NCBI GenBank assembly: GCA_947069175.1
Contig: CAMTDV010000009.1
Coordinates: forward strand, 7,695,163-7,759,162
Source of the DNA: Scalesia atractyloides
Taxonomy: Eukaryota > Streptophyta > Magnoliopsida > Asterales > Asteraceae
Length of the DNA stretch: 64,000 nucleotides
Reading direction: 5' to 3'
A program made the translations under genes and the position numbers. Positions 56,380 through 64,000 of this stretch are shown one piece after another (position 1 is the first letter of the stretch; each line of letters starts with the position of its first letter). Under the pieces are notes generated by a model. The model made no database searches and was not told the origin of the DNA. It saw nothing but the letters and a program-made list of their open reading frames with translations.

Positions 56380-59300
56380 GAAGCAAAGTCATTCTACTTC
56401 GAGGTCTTCGTGGCTTCTTCTTCTTTTGCTTCAGCAAATATTTCTTTTAAACGATCAACAAAGTCATCGTGGGATAAGGCATTGTCAATCAAGTCTATAA
56501 TAGGGATTTGCAGATGGTCATAACGCTCTTTAGCACACTTAAAAGCAGAAGCAGTGTTAACGCCACGGTTTGCTGAGCGACTATTGTCCCATTTACTTTG
56601 AGCGCATTGGACACGTGTTCCAAACACTCCGTATATCCCTGCGCATAACCATCACTCCTCGCAGCGACCATCACTTGAGCAACTGCCTCGTCAAGCTCAG
56701 TGGAATTCAAAATTGAGTTGGCAATCTACATACAAGTGCAAGGGTCAGGAGATAAAATAGTAAGTTATCAATGTTTATGAAAGTAGTCACTTACTTTGAT
56801 AACTCCATACTGTTGTATCCAAGTTAGCTTATTCATGAGGGATTCAGAAACACTCTCCACCGTCGCGCGAGCAGCTTTCTGTGGCTTCTATTTTTGCTCA
56901 CCCTCTGTTAAGCGCCGTGTCAACTCAGCCTTCCCCACCTCATATAACTTGACATCATTTTTCAAGGAGTCTATTTCTGCCTTTAACAACTATTGGTCAA
57001 GAAACATGGAAGTAAGATCAGCAATTTCTTTATCTTTAAGTAATAGCAGCATTTTGGTTTCTAACTCATTCTGCTACACTGCGCTCTCTATGTGAACGAG
57101 CTTCCTCGGCAGCAAACACAACATCAGCTCTATCTTTCTTGAGTTTTCTATTTCGTTGCGCAAGGAGATTTTTTTCATTATTATCTCTCTCGCAAGCTTC
57201 CAAGCATTGCTTGCGATCTTCAGAATGTTGCGTTGCTGCCACCTCAGCCTTCTTCTTCCAACCAATGGCGAACCACTCCTCCGTTTTCCTCTCATCTTCA
57301 AATTTGCACTTCTTCGCCTCAAGATCCACCCTCATCTTCCTCACCTTCTCACTCTCAATCCCAACTTTGAATCTTTTGGACTCAAATTCATCCCATTCTT
57401 TGTTCATGTTGCGCCATTCGCACACGATCCGATGAGTCACAGAAGAGGCTTGCGTCGTCTTTAGCAGATAAGCTTGGTATATTTGGTCGTGAGACTTGTC
57501 TTCTTGACGCTTCCACCTCTGCCGGCGGATAGATGCCCTTATACCACTCCCTGCAAGCTTGCAAGTCGGTAAAGGTATCGCTCTGCTTAAGTTTCCACAC
57601 CGGCTCATGTAGGGCGAAAGATCTTTTGGCGGAGTAAGTGCGATAATAGTAATCCCCAAGCGTCTCCTCAGGACGAATGGGAGATTCTTCAGTTTGGTCA
57701 TCAAAAAATATGCCAAGATTCTTTGCTTGTCTTATCGGTGGCTTTTTCCGAGTGAGGCGGAGGGATCTTTGGATCCTCAGTGGGTTTTTTCTCAACATTG
57801 GTAGGGGCAGTATCTTTTACCTACTCGCCAGCAGAATCTTCAACAAATGATTTTTGAAGCTCTTCTTCCGGAGCAGTTTTCTCTAGCATGTCAGGCATGA
57901 TCGGGTCTGAACCAGAGATAATCACGCTTGTGTTCACATCACCCCCAGCCTTCTCAACATCTTCACCTTCTAGTTTGCGCTCTGTTGGCAGTGAGGATGA
58001 TGTGCCTGCGCCACTTTCACTGTTTTTTCTACAAATAAAAAGCATGAATGAGAAAAAGGACTTCCGGTATATAAAAGAAAAGTTGATTACCTGTACCAGG
58101 AGAAAATTTCTCTGCAAGCACATCCAAGTTGCTTTTATTCCCTATTCGGGCCCTCCAACCTTCATGGGTGGCGGCGCAGGTTTCTCAGGGCTTGCAACTT
58201 TTCTTTTCCGGGTTCTCTAGTCAACAGTTCTGGGCTTGATTATAAATCAATAGGATCATCAGGGTTGGCTACTAATGGGCTCCGCCTTAGGTATCCTCAA
58301 ACCTACAGGCGCAAGACCTTCTAGGAAGTCAGACACGACCACGTAGTCACACCAAGTATCAGATACGAGATGCTTACCTTTCTTCGTTTCGGGTTTCAAA
58401 GACACAGATGTCTTGGGTTTTGGAATGTCTGGCTTTGGAGGAGGCGGAGCAGCAGCAACTGGTCTCTTCTTTTTCTCGAATCTAGGCCTACGCCCAAGTT
58501 TATTAAGACACCTATGAAATCAAAATCAACAAACATCGACGCGCCATAGTTATATTGCAATATTACTCAAAGTCTTAACATGAATGGTAATATTGCAATA
58601 TTCACTTAGGCTCGATGGCAAACATTCTTACCAATGGTGGAGGGAGGCTGCGCATTAAGATCTTCTTTCTTAGGAAACTCTAGGTTCCCCAAGATCTGCT
58701 CAAACCAAGGAGCTTCGCCTTCAGAGTAGGCACCACCATCATCTTCCCAGTTTTCCTTTTAAACGCCACCAAATGCAAAGGCGTAACTATATCAAAGAAA
58801 CATAATGTACATGAGAAACAAGACACATATAATGTTTACAGGAAGTTGCGCAAGTAACTTACCAACTCCATCTTCCATGTACACTGGTTTCTCCCGCCTG
58901 TCAGCCTTCCACATAACGCTCATACCAGCAGCAATCAAGGCTCTTTCTACTAAAAAAAAAAATGTTGGGAACATACTTGATTTCCTGATACCACACCTCA
59001 TTACTTGGGATGGCCAACGTCTCCAACTCTATGTCTTCTCTGGCCCGGAACATCATCACGTCGGACTCACTGCCGCCTTAACATAGAAAATTTTTTGCTT
59101 CCAATCATGATAAGATTTGGGAGGCACGAGCAACAGAAGTTTTGCTTGTAGACGTTGCTGGAAAGAATAAAACCCTAGAGAACAGTGGAGTTGATAGAAC
59201 ACCCTAAACTTCTCAACCATCGGGATAATATTCATTGACCGGCAAACAAACTCGAAATGCTTAATTCTCACCATCCCATGGGATTTAATTGAGAGATGTG

Positions 59301-59520
59301 GAATTTGTAGAACACAAGGATCTCTAACATGAAGTGAGTCACTGGAAGCCGGAAATTTCCTCGCGAAATAATAAAAAAAATAACGTAATATAGCCGGCGG
59401 AGCATCTGCCGCGTGGCGTTCTCCTTTGGATAAAAGGCACCCCAAGATTTGGCAAACAAGAAGTTCTGACAAGATTATCAAAATCTTCTTTCTTCCACGT
59501 GTAACCGCCTTCACACTTTT
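56380..59520 (-). pseudogene. Antisense 3' ORF of the Tat-type element
   Basis: It is coded opposite to gag-pol. The 5' part at 59056-59514 contains LSIKSHGMVRIKHFEFVCRS and FRVFYQLHCSLGFYSF, then WKQKIFYV. This pattern matches the plant family called putative gypsy-type transposon (Pfam Transposase_28, from memory). Downstream parts are low-complexity acidic (57821-58123) and long charged helices likely to be coiled coil (57066-57716, with KVRKMRVDLEAKKCKFEDER). Short gaps between segments could be introns or decay. Such antisense ORFs are known from Tat elements; their function is unknown. Confidence 0.7.
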
Positions 59521-59870
59521 TCAAACCCCTAGGTGAATGTCAGGGCGAGTGGGGAAAAATAACGGTCCCCAGCTGCACATGTGAACCACACATGCCGTCA
59601 GGCAATTAATGTTTTACGACTAACAACTGTTGACAGTTGTCAAACAATGCTCAGAACGTCACAAAGGCACGTGGTCTCTCACCAAGTTCCTGACACGACG
59701 TCACGTCACAAGACAAGTTGGGTGCAAAATTTCAAATTCTTCTTGCTTTTTCTCTAAACTTGCTCATTAAATTAACAGCTGGTTCTCAAGAAGCAACGCA
59801 ACAACAATAGCGACACCATTTTATTTAGTCCAGTGCTCCACCTCTACAAACATCGGAGCAACACTGGACT

Positions 59871-59886
59871 GGGGGACTTGAAGGGG
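59871..59886 (+). promoter_or_regulatory. Polypurine tract of the Tat-type element
   Basis: GGGGGACTTGAAGGGG precedes TATGGTCTC, taken as the LTR start. Confidence 0.75.
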
Positions 59887-60875
59887 TATGGTCTCAAAAA
59901 CCTTGCGCCATGCAAAGGAACCATAACCATGATTATCTACCAAGCAGACCTTGCACAGATTATTCCAAAAGAAAGACCTTACTAAACTCTGCGCTAATCA
60001 ACTAAGGAAGGAAAAGATCATTTAACTACCGTGTGCGGGCTCAACAAGCAAATAGTTAACCTTGAGAAAGTTCCCTGAATGATTGTTTGCTCCCAAAAAA
60101 CCTTGCGCAGGTTATAACACAACGAAGAAGCCTTGTAATTCTTTGCGACAAGCATTTAAGAAGAAAAAGGATCATTTAACTACCCTGCGCAAGCTTACGC
60201 AGGGAAACAATTAACCTTGAGTATTTTTCCCTAAGCAAATGATGTATGTGCATAAGAAATGGTTCAGTGACAAAAGGAATCATTTCTGTTATAACAGAAT
60301 GTACACGTGGCAGCAGTCCAGAAAGCCACAGTGTATGACGTTCTAGAAGCATTTAATGTCTAATCGTGCAAGGGCACTTTCAGTTACAACCGAATGCCAC
60401 GTGAATCGACAGTGATGGCATGGTCACATCGAGAAAGCAGAGTGATCTCACGATGACACGTGTCATCTCCCTAGCCTTAGATGCATGGCCGATCCGTGAA
60501 TAGTAATGGCAACGTCAACACTTAACGTAATGGCAAAGATTCCGTTAAGTTTTCATCTCTCATTTTGGCGCCCAAAATCCAGCCATAAATAAGTATCTTG
60601 GAAACAAAGAAAGGTATTCACTCTCACTTACTCTATCTCTCTTACTTCATTTAAACTATTTCCGACAACCGATACTTATTCTCACGCCGGAGGGTGGTCA
60701 CGGAGAGAACCCCACTTCTCCCCGTGGCGAGACTAACGGCGTTTGTTTTCCAGGTATAGTCGGAGTATAGTTGCGATCACTATCATCAAACTAAACAAAG
60801 GATTAACCAACTTTATGCAAAAACCAAACCCTAGATCTAACCTGATGCCGATCTTTTAGGTCTACGTTTCTTCAA
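59887..60875 (+). repeat. LTR of the Tat-type element, cut by element D
   Basis: It follows the purine tract. Two tandem units of about 200 bp (about 59896-60090 and 60098-60245) share AACCTTGCGC, GATCATTTAACTACC and TTAACCTTGAG. A TATA-like CCATAAATAAG lies near 60583. The right end is interrupted by LTR D. Confidence 0.65.
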
Positions 60876-61061
60876 TGTAACATCCGTCAAAAAACGGGTT
60901 TCCAAAACCCGCTTCGTTTATTAACCGAACATCCAGTTAAAATTTTCGTTGCATGTTTAGGGCTCAAACTAATTTTAAACAATACATAATTAATAAACAT
61001 TTTAGAATTTAAAAACTATAATTATAAAAAGTTAAAAATTAGTGCAAAAAAATAATAACAA

Positions 61062-61133
61062 GCTGCCGGGTTTCGAACCCGGGTCAGCTAGTTCACCAAA
61101 CAACCACAACACCACTCCGCCACACATGCTGCC
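61062..61133 (-). other. Antisense tRNA-like module of LTR D
   Basis: The minus strand has GCAGCATGTGTGGCGGAGTGG-like 5' sequence (split by one base from the run shown in LTR C) and the perfect T-arm CCGGG-TTCGAAA-CCCGG. The ends GCAGC and the 3' GGCAGC motif lie near each other. Confidence 0.78.
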
Positions 61134-61840
61134 TTTGGTTAATATACTGAAACAATTAATACTTAAATCAAAACTCAAATTCAAAAACAAGGTATCAGCG
61201 CGGCGGAACTCGCAATCACCGGAAAATCCGGCAATCCGCGAGTTCAGCCATTCTCCTTTTGACTAAAATGCTGTAACCATCGACGACATCGGTTATAACC
61301 GATGTCTAGCCCCAATTATAGTCGTAACCGCCAGAAAATATTGAATACTCGGTTTTGAAAACTGAAATCGGGCAGCTTCTGTCAATCTATAAATACCATG
61401 TGTATTCTCTCAAAACCTGCTCACACTCTCACAACTTTCACTCTCTCTACAAGTCGCTATTCATCAAGAACCACCTCGCCGGAATTCTCTGCAAGTCGCC
61501 GGAAAACCGAATCCATTTCATTCTTCTGCCTTACTCTAAAATAAGACTTCAGAGCTCAGACAGAAAGCACCACACTCACCTCAAACTTCCTGTAGAGCCT
61601 CTGTCGCAAGATAAACTTCGCCGGAGTTAACCTCAACCGCCGGAACTTCGTCGGAGATCACAACTGTTCGGTAAGCACCTTTAATCCGTTCTGTTTAAAT
61701 TATTTCGTTAACAGTATTGATCAATCAACTAATTCAATAAAAATTTTCGATTAAACAGTCGGGTGGATTCTCTGGTTTTATAAATCGAAGAAGATGAAGT
61801 TTTGAAATGTGTATAAATATAATAAAAACTGGAATAATGA

Positions 61841-61920
61841 CCGGGTTAGACACACAGTCCAGTGGTGGACTGTGTGCAAACATAACGTACACGTCCCGGG
61901 TTCGAGTCTTGAACATATCC
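61841..61920 (+). other. tRNA-like module D1
   Basis: Perfect helix CACACAGTCC - AGTGGT - GGACTGTGTG. CATAACGTACACGTCCC then resembles the 3' half of C3. The B-box is GTTCGAGTC. Confidence 0.8.
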
Positions 61921-62010
61921 GTTTCGGCTGAAATAAAATCCATTTTTTCGAAACCAAAACAGATTGTTCCACAGTATGTTGTTAAATATAATACAGACAC
62001 TATATAATAC

Positions 62011-62088
62011 GGGTTAGACACCCAGCCCAGTTGGTCGGGCTGGGTGCAAGTTAAGTCAAGGGTCACCGGTTCGATCCCCGCTAAGCCA
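62011..62088 (+). other. tRNA-like module D2, with acceptor-like pairing
   Basis: Helix CACCCAGCCC (62019-62028) pairs perfectly with GGGCTGGGTG (62037-62046) around AGTTGGTC. The outer ends GGGTTAG and CTAAGCC give six of seven acceptor pairs. The B-box is GTTCGATCC. It is the most tRNA-like of the sense modules, yet its D-arm is far longer than the normal 3-4 bp. Confidence 0.83.
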
Positions 62089-62180
62089 GCCGGTTCGATT
62101 GGTTTAAAAACCTTTTTAATTAAATAAAATTCGGAATAATCTAAATAGTATATAAATATAATTAAAATCAGAAATATTTC

Positions 62181-62259
62181 GGGTTAGACACGTAGCTCAG
62201 TTGGTAGAGCTGCGTGCACGCGTACGAGAGGTCTCGGGTTCGAACCTCACTCAGCGCAC
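62181..62259 (+). other. tRNA-like module D3
   Basis: Near identical to C4 and A1: A-box TAGCTCAGTTGG, 10-bp helix and B-box GTTCGAACC. Confidence 0.85.
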
Positions 62260-62734
62260 ACGTCCGACCGGTCAACGGTCAAAGTCAAAAAGTCAACATT
62301 TTTATATTTTTTTATTTATTTATTTAATTTAAAAATCAATTAAAAATACTTAAAAATAATATTTTTAAAGTTAGAAAATGTCCTTAAACTCACAAAAATA
62401 AATCTAGAAATCCTATTAAGGTTATGAAATAAAATTATTAATCTCAAATAAAATCCATTCATTTACCGAACCATTATGTTATTATTTAGGTTAGTTTCTC
62501 TCGTGGTTAAATCCAAATTCGTGCGCATTCATCATCAATCCAAGAAATGCAACCACTGTGAGTGAATTCTTACAAACTCCCCTTTTTATTCATGTTTTGG
62601 GGTGTATCATGTGTCGCTTAAATTAATTCGCTTATTCAACTCGTGCTATACCATTATATGATCTAAACTTAGAATGTAAATATTGTTTGTTGTGATGTGT
62701 TACATATTATCAAGTTGTGTCAAATTATTCATTA

Positions 62735-62887
62735 TGCCCATCATTTCCTCGTGGGAGATGAGTTGAACAACGAGTGCCTCAAAAACATTCATTAGGCCCA
62801 TCAGTTCGTTGAACAACGCGTGCCTCAAAAATCATTCATTAGGCCCATCAGTTCCTCGTGGGAGACGAGTTGAACAACGCGTGCCTC
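62735..62887 (+). repeat. Three U5 repeats of LTR D
   Basis: Copies at about 62735-62780, 62796-62827 (internal deletion) and 62841-62887 match the repeats of LTR C. Confidence 0.75.
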
Positions 62888-63305
62888 AAAAACAATCATT
62901 TGGTGTATGTGTGTGCAATATTTAATAGTTATGTGTTTTGTGAACAAATTTACATCTACATTTACTCATATGTGGTTATGCACTTTATTTTATAATTGAT
63001 TCAATAAACACGTTTAAATGTTTTCATAGGATTCACTCGCCAACTTTCGTTGACCCAAAAACCTATTTTTACACATGATACAGGTGGACAGGATGAAGCA
63101 AGGAACATGTAGGAAATTGCCTTAGAAGAAAAATAATGAAGTCTTGAAAGATGTATAGAACATGTTGTACTTGTATGATTTGATTGTATGATCTCCTTTT
63201 AAAAGAAATAATAAATATGAAACTTTATAATAAATGTCATGAGCTTTGATGAAAACCCAATCATGCCCCGATCACCATTTCCGCTGCGGTCGGGGTGTGA
63301 CAGAT

Positions 63306-63317
63306 TGGTATCAGAGC
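63306..63317 (+). promoter_or_regulatory. Primer-binding site, initiator-Met tRNA (element D)
   Basis: TGGTATCAGAGC lies three bases after the LTR end. Confidence 0.92.
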
Positions 63318-64000
63318 TTTTGACTATAGGGATATAGGATAGGTTATTAGACCCTTAGAGCCTATACTATAGTTGATTAGATTTTAATTGTTTATGTGGT
63401 TACATGCAAACTCATGATGTTTATTTGTTTCGTATTTATTACACACTCAAATGCATGCAAACATTTTGTGATACATAATGAATTATACTTATAGTCAAAC
63501 ATACATGCTTACATATACATTCATCACACATATTTCAATGTTCACATATTCAAATCATCTTCATACTTCCGTTATTCAAGATTATGTCGCATTTTTCATT
63601 TTTCAATCTCATCAAAGTGAGTTCTGCGACGGGCATGTAGTAACTTAAGGGTACAAGTACCGGTAGTCGGAACGTCCTGTCTAGGTTGGCATTCGTATAA
63701 ATCCAATATAACGGACCAGTTTGCCTACCTGGGGACTAACGATGAGAGTACGAAGGACCTATTAGGCCAAATCATGCCACACCAAACGTCGTTCGAACTA
63801 ACCCCACTTTGAAGTGTCACCGTATCCACACCTGGATGCACTCCGAACTTCATACGTTACATACATATTTCTCGATTTTCTCCGGGTTTTGGTGTACGCA
63901 ACCAGGCTAACACATGCGAACCATATGAAAAACCCGGTAATCATGGGGGCCCACATGATTACGAAGGTGAAGTATGGCGGCATGCAAGGCCCAATTACGA
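63318..64000 (+). other. Leader of element D
   Basis: No coding frame. It shares blocks with the leader of element 2 in reverse complement, such as GGGGACTAACGATGAGAGTA at about 63731. Confidence 0.75.

Larger units (their letters stand above)
51830..60875 (+). mobile_element. Decayed Ty3/gypsy element of Tat/Retand type, 5' truncated
   Basis: It begins abruptly in gag at about 51830 with no 5' LTR visible. Gag, protease, RT, RNase H, a second RNase H and integrase follow on the plus strand to about 56000. A region coding on the minus strand (56380-59520) comes next, then a purine tract and LTR from 59887. The second RNase H and the antisense 3' ORF are features of the Tat group. Numerous stops and frameshifts. 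The LTR is cut at 60875 by element D. Confidence 0.85.
60876..63302 (+). repeat. 5' LTR of element D (LTR D)
   Basis: It runs TGTAACATCCGTC to GGGGTGTGACA, 2427 bp. TATA box TATAAATA at 61388-61395. It carries one antisense and three sense tRNA-like modules, the GGTCAA/GTCAA cluster at about 62265-62300, and U5 repeats at 62735-62887. Confidence 0.92.
60876..64000 (+). mobile_element. Element D: 5' end of a second element-2-family retrotransposon
   Basis: The LTR, primer-binding site and leader are present; the coding part lies beyond the window. It is the same subfamily as solo LTR C by its U5 repeats, and related to element 2 by leader sequence. Confidence 0.9.

Noticed and set aside
61734..62066. 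Minus-strand 110-codon open frame
   Set aside because: It lies across tRNA-like modules D1 and D2 and their spacers and shows no domain; a chance frame.

Overview
This window is plant nuclear DNA that is almost entirely retrotransposon. The evidence is Ty3/gypsy chromovirus, Ty3/gypsy Tat-type and Ty1/copia proteins, primer-binding sites matching the 3' end of plant initiator-Met tRNA, hAT-type elements with 8-bp target duplications, and one short spliced secreted-peptide gene in two copies. Element style suggests a eudicot, perhaps Asteraceae; that placement is from memory and is weak.

Bases 1-35921 are a nest whose insertion order can be read from target-site duplications (TSDs). The oldest layer (element 0) is a plus-strand chromovirus whose reverse-transcriptase/RNase H/integrase tail resumes at 33953 and whose LTR starts at 35922. 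Into it went element 1 (1-33952, plus strand, left part outside the window). Element 1 was hit in its integrase by element 2 (4571-18029, minus strand, TSD CTATT) and in its 3' LTR by a 12-kb copia element (21383-33468, minus strand). Element 2 was hit in its own integrase by a solo LTR of its own superfamily in the opposite orientation (8113-10728). Bases 35922-46114 hold long LTR sequence, LTR fragments and a decayed copia gag. Bases 46115-51700 are a tandem duplication of a roughly 2.1-kb unit. Each copy carries a complete-looking two-exon gene for a 69-72 residue secreted peptide, and the first copy also carries three transposon insertions. Bases 51830-60875 are a decayed Tat/Retand-type gypsy element with an antisense 3' ORF. 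At 60876 another element of the element-2 family begins and runs off the window.

The most unusual content lies in the four long LTRs of the element-2 family (4571-7220, 15360-18029, 8113-10728, 60876-63302). Each carries three or four tRNA-like modules in direct order, about 170 bp apart and downstream of the apparent TATA box, plus one tRNA-like module in antisense near the LTR start. Sixteen of the 17 modules keep an exact Pol III B-box core. The sense modules share a 10-bp hairpin whose two arms change together between modules. The antisense modules and one sense module resemble pieces of initiator-Met tRNA, the same tRNA that primes these elements.

A second pattern is that several unrelated elements are scattered with their own short word on both strands, in coding and non-coding DNA alike: CAGAGGTT and relatives in the copia element, AAACGATRG around 44.5-46.1 kb, and a CACTTCGCACGAAGTG palindrome around 40.3-40.8 kb. 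No ordinary feature type explains these.

Apart from the two peptide genes I see no host gene, no functional tRNA or rRNA gene, and no CRISPR array.
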